A DNA stretch of 64,000 bases from Telopea speciosissima (taxonomy: Eukaryota > Streptophyta > Magnoliopsida > Proteales > Proteaceae), in the NCBI RefSeq assembly GCF_018873765.1, contig NC_057916.1:25591001-25655000 (forward strand), given 5' to 3'. A model generated the notes under the pieces. The model had not been told where the DNA came from and did no database searches. It was given only the letters and a program-made list of their open reading frames with translations. Below, one piece after another: positions 32,523 to 45,227 of the stretch. The position numbers were made by a program, and so were the translations under genes. The number at the start of each line of letters is the position of its first letter. Within the stretch, counting starts at the first letter, position 1.

Positions 32523-34530
32523 CATTTACGCTACTTTTTAATAACAAACTAGTGCTAGCTACACTTGCATGGGGGTTAAAGTTTTAAGTTGCAAAGGTCT
32601 GCAACTTAATCAATAAGACCAGAATGCATCGCATCCAAAATAAAAAGAATTCAATACCTGCGGGCCATAAGAATTCCCACCACTTGAATCTTTGTCATCC
32701 TATCTTATTCAAACTTTATTCATAAAAAATAGTTACTTCTTTGTGGGGATCATATTCATTTCTACCCAAGGTCAATGAGAATCCATTCGTTGCAAGAATT
32801 TCAAATACACGCAGAGTGGTATCATGAAGGTATTCTGGAGAACACACTAAAACCCTGTAGGAGTTTGTGAACTCCAGGATGGTATGGTGAACCTTCCCGC
32901 CTGATGGAAGCAAACTTTCTCCATCTATTTATTTACAAAAGATGGCCTTTTATATCTCTTTTATGGCACTTCTCAATAAAGTGACTATGTTAAGTCTTTA
33001 ATGGTAATCTTTTAATTATAAAGCATCTAAAAGACTAAAACACCTCCAAAAAAAAATATTTCATTGTCGCTAAGAACTCTTTATGTGACACATGGGTTCA
33101 TCAAAATTCATTAAAAATTATCTTGAGTGCTTAGAAGACTAATTTATAAAGCTATCGTGACAATTAAATTCATCATGGAATCACTTCAAACATCATAAAA
33201 CAGTGAAAGTATGGATCCGACTTCTACCCAAAAACAAAAAAAGAAAGTATGGATCCAACTCCTCTACTTCCAAAGTTTATATTTCCATCCTACTTCCGTC
33301 ATCTCTCGTTGCGCCACCTGCCCTGACAACTATCCAATGGTTGTTATTTGAAGACACAGAACGAGCCATGGCTACCTGTATATTGAAGCAATTTTAGGTT
33401 AGGAAGGAACAAGATGGAGTTCGAAACAGAGAAGAAGGGAGCGATGGAGAGGTTCAGATTTGGAAATTTTTGTAAACCTAGGCAGATGAGTGAAATGGGT
33501 TCGGTTTGATTTGTTTTGAACTGGTCAGGTGGGGTTGGGTTGGGGTCTAAGGTGGTTCAAATAGATTTCATGTAGTTTTCAAAATAATTTGAATTTTTTA
33601 AATAACAACCATTGGATATGGTTGTCAGGCCAAGTGGCACAACGAGAGGTGACGGAAGTAGGATGGATGTACGAGCTTTGGAAGTAGAGGGGTCAGATCC
33701 ATGAAAGTATTGCCTCGTAAGATTACTTGTTGTCATTGACTGTATGGCACTTAAACCACGGATCATTATCCTCTCAGGTTCCTTGTCTGGTACAATTGCC
33801 CAGTTCTTCTTATAGGGGTGGAAATGATAACCTAACCCCCTTTCCGAACACACTGCTCGGGTGTGGTTAAGTTATCATTTCGACCTCCCTAGGAAAAGAA
33901 CTGGACAATAGGACGGGGCAGGACCCTGACAGGAAAAAAAAATTCGTTAAACGACATATCATTATAACATGGCGTCGGAGTCCTCTACCGCCGACAATAA
34001 TAATGAATAAAAAAATTCCGAAAATATAACTATCACGGATCGAAAGATACATCCAAATAGTATAGAAATCTGTTGTCCTTAACATTATGAAGTTCAGAAA
34101 AACCATACTCTCATAGGAAAGAACCTGTCTGTCCTCCAACTGTTATTAAAAAAACATTAGTAATAGAGGACAGAATTTTGTCCTATTAGGTGATTCAAAG
34201 ACATCAAAGGGTATTTTTGTCCTGGCTCAAAATATAACCATCACGGGTTAGTTCACAGATCGGGTCATAGGTCGAGTGATGGATCATCAAAATGGGCTTC
34301 ATATTACTTTAAGAAGGCCCATAAATTAATTGGACTCGTAACATTATAAATCCCAAACCGCATGAATTTGAAAAGAGCCCACAACAATCAAATAAATGCC
34401 CATAATATGTTTGGGCTCAAACCAACAATTAAAAAAAAAAATTATTTAATTGAAAGATAATGGTGTTGTCAAAAATAGAATGCGCGCAGGGCTAAAGGTG
34501 AAACATGATTGACGAATCATCATCATTGTC
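32523..34530. repeat. NAC-downstream duplicated block, copy B
   Basis: Collinear with 12330-15840 without the Mutator-like element; the empty site is at about 34141-34165. A fold-back segment at about 33783-33920 parallels 13548-13680. No gene. Confidence 0.7.
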
Positions 34531-35118
34531 CGATGGAGGTTAAGTCGTCATTTCGCAACCCATGTGAGGGGATAGCACTGTGCTATTCAGGTAGCAAACA
34601 GCAGAGGATAAAAATGTTGTTTTCCTGTCCAAATCAATCTTTATTGAATTGGCTTTGGACTGGGGTAATGCATTGGATCGAAATTGTAAACAAATCACCA
34701 CTCGTTACGGTGTTACTTGAATGGAGATGAGAACACAATGGAATGATCTCGTACAAATTTGGTTACAAGTTTTATGGATTTGAACAATCTTCTACACACT
34801 AGTAATTAACTTGGTGAACAAGAAGCCCCTCCAAGGTCGTCTATGCAGGAACCAAGAGCTCATTTTACTTCTCATATTTTATTAGGCAAAAATTTTTCTA
34901 GTATGCCAAGACTAGAGGGTATTTCTAGTCCAACACCAAAGTCTTGTCACATGGAAGTGATGTGGTAATTTTCTACAGTGTGGATATCTAGAAAATGTTA
35001 TATATCAGCCACATGTCAAATTTCAGACTAAAAGATTCTTCCATATACCATCCCATGTATTGGTGGATTTTTTAGTCGTTCATTTCTTTTTAAAAGTGCT
35101 TCATTCCTCATTGGATAT
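34531..35118. other. Inter-locus duplicated sequence
   Basis: 34617-34760 matches 17480-17640 and 34817-35118 matches 20699-21000; the 3 kb between them in the other unit are missing here. No gene. Confidence 0.6.
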
Positions 35119-38094
35119 TGTAGGTGCAGCGGACGGAGGGTCGTTGGCGTGCACCCAGGGAGAAGAAAGAAAATGGAAAATGGGAGTCGCCACCTAGATT
35201 TAGGGTCTAGAACCCATGAATGGTGCCCCTCCTTCGCAGGAAAGGCGCTAAATTAACTCCAATGACTCAATGGATGGTCTGCCCTAGATCTCTGGGTAAG
35301 TATCAAGTTACAGGCTGGGAAGGTGTTAGGCACCCAGCAACCGCCCGGCCGATGACCGGTCTTCCTAGACCAAACTCTGTTGTGGACTGTTGTTTTATAC
35401 ATATTATGTACCTACTTAAACTAATTTGTTTTTGAAGATTTTTTATTATCTTAATTGAAATTTATGAACCTAGTTAGGCTAATTAAGATTAATGTTTTAA
35501 TCCTGATTACTATCACTAGGCTAGATGGTTATGTACATTATGCATCCTAGTTAAGCTAATTAATGGATTTTACCTAAATTAGAAAGCCTAACTCTATGGT
35601 CTAAAACATGGTTGACTGTACAAAAGAAAACCAAGTCTAATTATATCATGGAGAAGGACAATTATATTGACAAGCAAAACAGCTTATAGGCCAAAATAGC
35701 CAAAATTACGAAAATGCCACTAAAGGGCCAAAATATGTACAAAGGCATGAAATCATATTTAAATGCAGTAAATAAGCAAAACATGATTAAATAACATTAA
35801 CATCATGCATTTGGATCATCAAGAGCACATGAAATGGCAAGGAAATGTGGGGTGATAAAAATTACCAAAATGCCCCTGTTATGGCAAACATGTAGAAAAT
35901 GCATGATAATTCATGAAAATGCTGACTTATGCTTAAAACATGTTTATTAAATATTAAAACATGCTGCAAAAGTAACAGGAGCCTTTCCGGGGTCCTAAGC
36001 AAGGTTTGGTCACAAAATAACAAAAATGAGGGGCAAAATGGCAAAAGTGTCAAAAGACACTTAGAATCATTGTAGGCATCGAAAGTGATGTTAAACATCC
36101 TAAAATAACTGAACACACCAAATGATATTTCCAGAATGATAGCCTAGGCCCACGTTTGATAAATTACCAAAATGCCCCTAAAGGGCGCAAATGACTTTGT
36201 ATGCATATCTATCAAGCATGATGGTCACGTATGCATATGAAAACATCCTAAACCTTTCTAAAACAGCATGTCATGCATAAAAACATTTTTTCCTATTTTT
36301 CCAGAATTTTTCATTATAATTACAAAAATGACATTTATACCCCTAAATGAGGTGGGAAATGTATAAAAACTATCAAAAATGCATGTCAGTGGATAATGAT
36401 TCCATAAAATCAAGCATGATGAAATATGCATTCCATAATTTTTTTGTGAATTTTTATGCATTTATATTATTTTTAATATTTTCTGAAATGCTAAAAAAGA
36501 AGGGAAAACAAATAAAAATACAAAATCCCCATCACAGATCCGAATTGGATCAAACCAGAGCCCATTCCCACTAATCAAAACATGATCTTTAACATGGTCA
36601 TAACACTTTTGTCCAAATACCCACCCACATGTTCAGATTTTACATAATCCGAAATCCTTTACAGGGGCAAAAATGTCACAAAAAAATGATTTGGAGCTTG
36701 AGAAAATTAATGAATGTCAAACATAGTGACAAGCATCATCCCTGAAAATTTCATATTTTTTCACTCTTGAATTATTTTTAACATTTTTATAACTGAAAAA
36801 CAACCTTTGTTGTAAAGAAAATCAAAACAAATACTTAGAAATAAGTAAAAAATATGGAAAAATATCCTTGAAGCGTGGAAGTGCCTGGGCTTAGCTTGAG
36901 TAACCTTTTTTTTACCGTAAGTATCTCCGAAAACCTCCAAAAGCCACTTCAAGTGTGGTTGCTTCAAATAGCAAGAGTGGTGAAGAAGGGGTATTTATAG
37001 AATTTTATATCAGCAATGGAGCATAACCTATGGATAAGAAAACCATGGATGGAAAGAGGGGATCAAGGACTACGTGAAGGTAATTTTTCACTAATTTTCC
37101 TCTGTTCCCAACCTCTCTAAAACATCTCCTATTTATAGGAAAAAGTGTTCGAGGAAAGGTCTCAAAGACCCCTGGTGCATTAATGGCTAGGATAAGGAGT
37201 GATGGACTGGCTTGCGTGTGGCTAGGCTTGCTGCGCAGCCTGGGCTTGTGTGTGCCTAGGCCTGCTGGGCAGGTGGGCATGGGTGATGGGCCTTGTGTGG
37301 CTCAACCCAAATGGTGGGGCTTTGTCCCCTGTCGGGTCAGGCCGGGTTGATCCGGTCGGGTCAATCCGGTCGGACTCGGGTCAGTCAACTTTTTATTTTA
37401 TTTGTCTCTCTTTCTTAAAATTCTATTTTAAAGGCCCACATTCAAATATTAATATCTTCCAATCCGTGTGGCCGATTTTGACACGCCACATATTGCCGCG
37501 AAGGTCTCAACCCGTACTTTTCATCCGTGTGACAGATATGGTTGGATTTTGCCTAAAAATAGCACGGATATCGAGGAAAGTACATAAATGGTGTTTCACA
37601 CCGATCAAGGTCCAAATGATACCAAAATTACATGAAATTTTACGTGTAAGCACAATATGACCAAATAAATTTATCCAAATGATTTCAGGTCACATCGGGT
37701 GGCTCGGGTACTAAGAACCATATCAGGGGCAAAATGGTCATTTTCACAAAAGTTACCCGATTTGGCTGAAACTTTACGTGAAAACTTAATATGATCAAAT
37801 GAGGTCATCCAACGTATTTCAGACTAAATCGGGTGATCCAGATACCGAGAACCGTGCTAGGGGTAAAACGGTCATTTTCACAAAGGTGTTGGATTTGGGT
37901 GAAACTTCAAATGTGGACTTAAAATGGTTAAATACGGCTATGTTAGGGGTTTAGGCTCTATTTGGGACAGTTTGGTTACAAAAAGTGGGGTAGGGATAAT
38001 TTGGTAATTCTTGCCATTCAGTCACCATACAAGTTACGTCCTTGACCGTCATTGCCTAGACACACTTCCAAGGTGTCAAAATATGGTGTCTACA
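35119..38094 (+). mobile_element. Large solo LTR (2976 bp) with 5-bp target duplication
   Basis: It begins TGTAGGTGCAG and ends GGTGTCTACA, so the tips TGTAG/CTACA are inverted. GATAT flanks it at 35114-35118 and 38095-38099, and the other unit (about 21000) has the site uninterrupted. No gag or pol coding is present, so a solo LTR of a long-LTR, probably Ty3/gypsy, element is the simplest reading. Near its 3' end, 37600-37940 carries at least two tandem units of about 140 bp (AAATGGTCATTTTCACAAA...GAAACTT). Many AAATTACCAAAATGCC-type words recur through the middle. Confidence 0.8.
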
Positions 38095-38254
38095 GATATT
38101 TAAAGATTTATTTTGTCATCTGACCAACTCTACTTTAATTGAAACATAACATGTGAATATAAATAAGAGACTTTGGAATCTACCTATCAACAAAACTTCA
38201 AAATCTTAAGTTTTTTTAACTTCAACCCGTTTTATATAGAAATACATGAACAAA

Positions 38255-38464
38255 TCTTAACATTACACCAGCTCACACGATCTCAATATGATAGTGTCAA
38301 TCCCATCCCCTTTTGTATATTTAGTATGTACATATCATTGTGACTGTATATACCATATCTGTAGGTTTACAGAATAGGAAGTTAATACTGTATATATCAT
38401 ACCATTACAGATCATATACAATCAAGGAAAATTAAATCCCATTTTACCTACCTCATTCTTATCA
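38255..38464 (+). repeat. 5' LTR of the copia element
   Basis: 210 bp. It differs from the 3' LTR by a T/G and a C/A substitution only. Confidence 0.95.
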
Positions 38465-38498
38465 TGGTATCAGTTTAGGAAACGATCCATTTTTCACC

Positions 38499-39391
38499 AT
38501 GACTGGTTCTGCTCAAGAGACAGCCTTCTTGACCCCTCGCGCTCGTTGCCGATCTCTTCTCCATATTTCTTACATTCGAATGATCGGGGTGCATCACTTG
38601 TTACTCCACCGTTAGATGGTGACAATTATCCGACATGGAACCGTTCCATGTTGATGGCCCTTGAAGCCAAGAACAAAATCAGTTTTATTGATGGCTCTCT
38701 TCCGAATCCGGCAACTTCATCTGCAGATTATGCTCACTGGGTTCGTTGCAACAGCATGGTCAAGTCCTGGCTTGTACACTCCACAATCCCTTCCATCTCC
38801 CATAGTATTCTATGGATTGACTCCGCACACGCCATATGGACTGACCTCCAAGATCGATTCTCCCCAAAGAATGCACTGCGTATTTTCGAGATACGTCGCG
38901 CGCTTTCTACTCACGTCCAAGGCAGCGATTCGATATCAGCATACTATACCATCGTCAAAGGTTATCGCGACGAACTGCTATCTTACCGTGCTCTTCCCAA
39001 GCTCGTTCTTGTGGAGCTCTCAAAACGCTGCAGGATTTTCGAATACCGATCACTTGCTCGACTTCCTTCAAGGCTTAAATGACACTTATGCGCGTGCGCG
39101 CCAAATACTCGATGGACCCTTTGCCCACATGCCGCTAAGGCTTACTCATTGATCTTGCAAGAAGAGCGTCAGCGTAGCATTCATGATGCACGCCCTCTTC
39201 CACCCGATCAAGCAGCCATGATTGTATCTCGCCCCTCTGCTGCATCACGTTCTGGTTTTGGCTCCTCATCCAAACCAGTCTATCATTGTTCATTTTGTAA
39301 TAAGGAAGGCCACTCTGACTCCAGATGCTTCAAAAAGCATGGGTTTCCAGACTGGTGGAAACCTCGATCAAATAATCCAAAGACTGGTTAG
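38499..39391 (+). pseudogene. Copia gag region, frameshifted
   Basis: The ATG at 38499-38501 lies in a frame different from the long gag reading (38546-39082), so there is a frame change within about 40 bp. The gag has the PLDGDNYPTWNRSM and KNKISFIDGSLP motifs of plant copia capsid proteins, which package the RNA in virus-like particles. The frame changes again near 39010 (to the DHLLDFLQGLNDTYARAR part) and near 39100-39150. The CCHC zinc knuckle, CSFCNKEGHSDSRC, lies at about 39288-39330, and a TAG ends the frame at 39389-39391. Gag is therefore not translatable as one protein. Confidence 0.85.
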
Positions 39392-42300
39392 ATTGCAGCA
39401 AGTTCTACAGGAAACTCTGCACCTTTGCGTGCTCCAAGTACACGGCCCATTGCTGCCACTGCCAATGCATCGGTTCCTTCTTTGACAGCCGATCAACTTA
39501 AACAACTGCTGGCTCTCCTTCCTCCTGGTGACCACCCATTAGTGAACTTAGCAGGTATTTCATCCCCTTTTTGTTTCAATTCGATCCAATCTTGGATATT
39601 GGATTCGGGTGCCACAGACCACATGGTCTTTGACCCCTCTTTATTCTCATCTATTCATAACACTAACACTCATACTCCTGTCCTATTACCCAATGGTTCT
39701 AATGTCACGGTTACCCATGTTGGTGATGTTTCCTTGCTTCCTACTATTACTCTCAATTCGGTTCCTTGTGTTCCAGATTTTCATTTTAATTTAATTTCCA
39801 TTCGCAAGCTTACAACTGATTCTAATTGCGTGGTCACCTTTTCCTCTGACTCTTGTCTTATATAGGACCATCAATCAAAGACGACTTTAGCGACGGGTAA
39901 GCGGCATGGTGGTTTATATTTTTTGGACGCGGTTCCTTCTTCTCCTTTTGTTTCTGTTGCGTCCCCAGGTGCCCATTTCGACCTTTGGCATTGGCGACTG
40001 GGTCACCCTGGGTTAGCATCTCATCCTCGCATCCGTACTATTGATTCTAATATTTTATTTTCAGATAATTGCACTTGTACTGTTTGCCCCCTGGCTAAGC
40101 AAACTCGATTGTCTTTTCCTTCTAGTTCAATAAAGACCGCTTCTTGCTTTGAAATGGTGCATTTAGATGTATGGGGACCGTTTCGTATCAAATCTTCATC
40201 GGGTGCCCCTTTTTTTCTCACTATTGTGGATGATTTTTCACGAAGCACGTGGGTGTATTTAATGCAATCCAAATCCGAAGTAAACTCTCTTTTACTGCAT
40301 TTTTTCGCTATGGTGCACACACAATTTAAATCCACCATTCGCTGCATTCGTTCCGATAATGGTACAAAGTTTTTCAACAACCAAGTTTCCGCATACTTAC
40401 ACTCTTTGGGCGTTCTTCATCAGTCCAGTTGCGTTGACACCCCTCAACAAAATGGGGTCGTTGAACGTAAGCACCGGCGTCTCCTTAATGTGGCCCGTGC
40501 TTTACGTTTTCAGTCAAACTTACCTCTTGAGTTTTGGGGTGATTGTCTTTTGACTGCTGCCTACTTAATAAACCGTTTACCCTCCAAGGTAATTCATGGC
40601 AAAACTCCCTTTGAGGTACTTCATGGCCGACCCCCAGTCCTCACCCACTTGCATGTGTTTGGCTGTTTGGTCTTTGGTCGCCCCACTTCTATCCTTCACA
40701 AGTTTGACAAACGGGCATCCCCCGGGGTTTTTTTGGGTTATCCTCATGGCCAAAAGGGCTTTAGGATTTTTGATCTCCCGACTAAACGTATCTACATCAC
40801 CCGCGATGTCATCTTTCATCAAACGATATTTCCCTATTCACTTCACCCTAACCCAACTCTCCCCGGTTCCCCTGTCCTTCCTTTACCCATCAGTGACACC
40901 ACTGAACCAATCATTAACACCACTGAGCCCATGCTGCCACCTTCTTCTACCACAAAACCATCACCTACTCCTCACCCAGATCCGTCACCTTCTTTCCCTA
41001 CCCAGCCGCCACCATTGCGTCCTCAACGCACACGCAATCCGCCGCTTCGTCTCAAAGATTACCATTGCACGCTACCCTCGTCTCAAGTATCGTCAACGGC
41101 TGTTGGTTCAAGTACTATGTATCCTATGGCTAATTTTCTATCATATGATCATTTTCATCCAGCGCATTTAGCTTTTCTCACATCTTTATCTAGTTCCTCA
41201 GAACCAGCTACCTTTACCGAGGCTGTGAAGCACCAGGTATGGAGGGATGCCATGCAAGCTGAGATCCATGCTTTAACACTCAATGATACTTGGACAATTG
41301 TTCCACTTCCTCAGGGAAAGTCTCCTATTGGCTCCAAATGGGTCTACAAAATCAAACGTGCATCTGATGGCTCTATTGAGCGTTACAAGGCATGTTTAGT
41401 CGCAAAAGGCTATAATCAGGTGGAGGGTATCGATTATCACGATACATTTGCCCCAGTTGCCAAGTTAGTCACCGTCCAGTTGATCCTTGCAGTTGCCACC
41501 ATCCATGGCTGGCCTTTACATCAGATGGACGTGAATAATGCATTTCTCCACGGTGATCTCAATGAGGAGGTGTACATGAATCCTCCCCCTGGATATCGGC
41601 GCAAGGGGGAGACTTGGGTTTGTCGTCTCAAGAAATCCCTATACGGGCTCAAGCAAGCATCACGCCAATGGTATTCCAAGTTCTCTACTTCCTTGTGCCG
41701 TTATGGGTTTCGACATTCCGAGGCAGACCATTCCTTATTTTACCTGCATCGCGGGCGACACTCTATTTTTGTGATTTTATATGTCGATGACATTGTCATC
41801 ACGGGATCCGATGATGGCTTGATTAATTCAGTCAAGGCTATGCTACACCAGGAATTTCACATTAAAGACCTGGGTCTTTTGAAATATTTTCTTGGCATTG
41901 AAGTGGCACGATCTCAAAATGGCCTCTCTTTATGTCAACGGAAATATGTTCTCGATATTTTGAATGACTGTGGCTTGAGTGGAGCTCGACCCTTAGACAC
42001 TCCTATGGAACAGAACTTGAAACTCACTGACACTTCTGGGGTTTTACTATCGGATCCATCCTCATATAGGCGCTTGGTTGGGCGCTTCATTTATTTGACG
42101 GTGACTCGACCCGATATATCTTATACCGTCAACATATTGAGCCAATTCATGCATCAACCCCGCCAGCCTCATCTTGATGCCACCCATCGGCTCTTACGTT
42201 ATCTCAAGGGTACAGTTGGTCAAGGACTTTACTTTCCTGCCAAATCGACACTTGATTTGCGTGCATATTGTGACTCTGATTGGGCGAGTTGCCCCATGAC

Positions 42301-42736
42301 TCGCCGTTCCACCACTGGATACTGCATTTTTCTTGGCGATTGTCCAATCTCATGGAAAACAAAAATGCAACATACAGTTTCTCGATCCTCTGCTGAGGCC
42401 GAATATCGTGCCATGGCTGTCGCCACCTGCGAAGTCACATGGCTGTCTTACCTACTTCATGATATTGGGCTTTGTCGCACCGGTCCAATTCCCTTATTTT
42501 GTGACAACCAGGCGGCACTCCATATTGCAGCAAATCCGGTTTTTCATGAACGGACCAAGCACATTGAAATAGACTGCCATCTCGTTCGTGAAAAGATGCA
42601 TCAAGGTCTCATTAGTCCGGCTAAGATTCCCACGGCCTCCCAAGTTGCAGATTTGTTTACTAAGCCCTTGGGCCGTGATCAGTATCGTCTCCTCATGTCC
42701 AAGTTGGGCGTTCGCAATCTCCACGCTCCAACTTGA
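39392..42736 (+). pseudogene. Copia pol polyprotein with one internal stop
   Basis: One frame runs from the gag stop to 42736, broken only by a TAG at 39863-39865; the uninterrupted part is 39923-42736 (937 codons from its first Met). Domains in order: aspartic protease DSGATDHM (about 39602); integrase HHCC zinc region and DDE core with HLDVWGPF, RSDNGTKFF and QQNGVVERKHR; reverse transcriptase with QMDVNNAFLHGDLNEEVYM, KKSLYGLKQASRQWY and the catalytic LYVDDIVI; RNase H with CDSDWAS and SSAEAEYRA. All catalytic motifs look intact, so the damage is limited to gag and the protease-integrase junction. It could be mobilised only by another copy's proteins. Confidence 0.93.
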
Positions 42737-42743
42737 GGGGGAG

Positions 42744-42953
42744 TCTTAACATTACACCAGCTCACACGATCTCAATATGATAGTGTCAATCCCATCCCCT
42801 TTTGTATATGTAGTATGTACATATCATTGTGACTGTATATACCATATATGTAGGTTTACAGAATAGGAAGTTAATACTGTATATATCATACCATTACAGA
42901 TCATATACAATCAAGGAAAATTAAATCCCATTTTACCTACCTCATTCTTATCA
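42744..42953 (+). repeat. 3' LTR of the copia element
   Basis: 210 bp, following the polypurine tract GAGGGGGAG directly. Confidence 0.95.
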
Positions 42954-42958
42954 ACAAA

Positions 42959-43468
42959 CATAAGAATGATATGTGAAGAAATCACTTTATTTATGTCAGC
43001 CGTTCTAATCTTCATTTTTTTCTCTCTATTGGGGTGGGGGATGCTGTTGTCAAACATAGTAGGTTTTTTTTTTTTTTTTCTTAATGAAAATTATGAAAAA
43101 TGTGTTACTAAAGGTGAAACACGTATCATGCATCCCCCTAGAAAGTGAATACAATTTTTATTTTTTTGGGGGGAGGTAAAAAAGTGAACGCAATTGGGTC
43201 CACTTAAATGTACATTTTCTCAAATCTCTCTCCTCTCACCAATTTAATGTCGTATGGTATACCCATTTATAAGATGATTTGTGACCCATTGAAAGTTATT
43301 TTTCTTCGGATGCGTGTATGATTCCAATACAAGAAGAAAACATAGCACATGAAAAGCATGGAAGATGTGTTATACAATTTGAATATTAATTAATGGAGGG
43401 CCCACATGTCACAAAGAGTGTGAGACGATGCATGCATGGCATGAATAACATGGCCATCATTTATCTTC
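42959..43468. other. Inter-locus block, right part
   Basis: 42959-43317 is collinear with about 21150-21580. After 43317 the two units differ. No gene. Confidence 0.6.
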
Positions 43469-43657
43469 AGATTCAGATCCTCTATTGAAGAGCTGCCCGG
43501 TAGGACTGTGCTGCCCAGACACGGTGCTGTACACAAAGATCGCCTTACCCCTATTCGGGCAAGACATTTGGGCAGGGGTAAGGCGGACATTGCGCATAGC
43601 ACCGAGTCTATGCAGCACGGTCCTGCCGGGCAGCTCGGCAGTAGAGGATCCAAATTG
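43469..43657. mobile_element. Fold-back MITE of the GGATCC-hairpin family
   Basis: The left part has GATCCTCTATTGAAGAGC and GACTGTGCTGCCCAGACAC; the right part has GTCTATGCAGCACGGTCCTG and GAGGATCCAAATTG, complementary to it. Flanks TTTATCTTC (43460-43468) and TTTATTTTC (43658-43666) match at 8 of 9 positions. Confidence 0.8.
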
Positions 43658-45227
43658 TTTATTTTCCCATTTTTTAGAGTGGGGATTCTCTTGAGGATAG
43701 ATCCGGTGAAGTCATGGAATTGGGAGATTGCTTAGGCCCTTTAATTCGTGAAGAAGTCAGTCAAACACGAAGGACTGCCCTTGCGTACCAAGGTGCCTCT
43801 TCTACATTGCGGCTCGGATGTTCCAAGCAATGACTCCTTGAAGTACTAAAACAAATACGTTGCTGGCCATAATGCAATCTGGAGGACGGCATCTCTGATT
43901 CTGATTCTGATTCTGATTCTGATTCTTCCTCTGTTTGGCTAGTCAATACGACAATAAACACTGCTCTTGAGATGGCCTAGATATTCTTTCTTCAAGGATT
44001 ACTGCTATTCTCACTGTAGGTTGGCGGTACAGTCATATCATACCGCTTGGATCTACCTATCTAACTGCCTAATGGGATTTTGACGGATTTTGAAGTATAG
44101 CTACTAATGAATGAGAGAGAGAGAGGAAAAAGGGGGAAAGAGGCTGTCTTATGCACAAGCTCAAGATAGGAAAGTCGAACCCATCACCTCTTGGGAGCCT
44201 ACATTCTACCGGCAAGGTATCATCAAACTGCGTTGGGCTCCTCTATAACGCAACAGGGAGTGTAGCGTACATCCAACGACCCACAGTGCTAGGGCACACA
44301 GCCCAACACCTTGCATGTGTGTTGGGCTACATGCCCGAGCACTGCGGATCGTCAGATGGTGCGCTACAAACCCTGTTGCACTACAGAGGACCCTAATCCC
44401 ATCAAACAGCGGTAGCAGTTAACCCTAAGGAAAGTCGAACCATTGACCTCTTAGCGGAGCGTTTGGAATATTTTGCTTCATTTTTCTTAAAATGGTGTGA
44501 TGAAGGGTTGGTTTTGGTAATCAAATCAATATTTGAAGTGATCCATGGATTTCTATCTTCTGTAGTTTTAAAATTCCCGCTCAAATCCTAAGCAGTCCAT
44601 ATGATAGACCCCTCTCACTTCATGAACTAACAACTGTTACAATTTGGAAAGACTCTCAATGACGGGTTTTTAATTGGCCCTGGCCACTTTTTGTATTATT
44701 ATCTGATATCAAACATTTGCATAGTACTTTTTATCTTTGTAGTAGTTTCTAAAATCCGTCGAAGGAAAAAAAATGTCGTTAAAAAAAAAGAGAAGTATTG
44801 ACATAGTCAAAAAATTGCAAAGAACTCGAAAAGTGTCGGATTTATAAGGTATAAGAAAATTTCAAATACCGTGAAATATATCAATAATAGTTAAAAAATA
44901 ACGAACACCAGTATTCGTGGAGGCATATGGTCCCCAAATGTGCATGTGAAAAATATGTTTAATATGTTCAATAAGAACGGGATCGGATACTAAGACCTAA
45001 TACAATACTCGCTCTGGCTCTCTCTACTACTTGCACTGTTGCACAAGCCATTGCTCAACGAATCACATGAATTTTTATCCTCTCAAGTTCCCCATCTCCT
45101 AGTTCCTCTCTAGTAACCCCTTAAAATCATGACATGTGGCACTTTTTAATGCAACGATCATGAGAAAATCCAGCCCTAGCCTAACCTGATTCTCTCTCCT
45201 CTCTCTTACTCCTCTCCAACCCTACGC
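43658..45227. other. Non-coding spacer with small repeats
   Basis: The tract 43896-43926 is a GATTCT hexamer repeated about five times. A fold-back of 150 bp lies at 44240-44389 (CCTCTATAACGCAACAGGG against CCCTGTTGCACTACAGAGG). 43940-44050 matches 19300-19420. No gene is recognised. Confidence 0.55.

Larger units (their letters stand above)
26545..34530. repeat. Segmental duplication copy B (NAC locus 3 unit)
   Basis: Collinear with 6285-15840. Its private insertions are a fold-back MITE at about 26728-27197 with an LTR nested in it (26816-27119). It lacks three insertions found in copy A. It contains the only intact NAC gene of the window. Confidence 0.85.
38255..42953 (+). mobile_element. 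Complete Ty1/copia retrotransposon, recent insertion
   Basis: Two 210-bp LTRs (38255-38464 and 42744-42953) differ at two positions. ACAAA flanks the element (38250-38254 and 42954-42958), and the paralogous site near 21150 is empty. TGGTATCAG directly after the 5' LTR is the initiator tRNA-Met primer site; GAGGGGGAG before the 3' LTR is the polypurine tract. The LTR ends are TC...CA rather than TG...CA. The order protease-integrase-reverse transcriptase-RNase H defines Ty1/copia; short LTRs suggest an Ale-like lineage, not proven. The gag region is frameshifted and two stop codons precede pol. Confidence 0.95.

Noticed and set aside
35220..37660. Several open stretches of 60-136 codons
   Set aside because: All lie inside the solo LTR bounded by GATAT repeats and have no recognisable domain.
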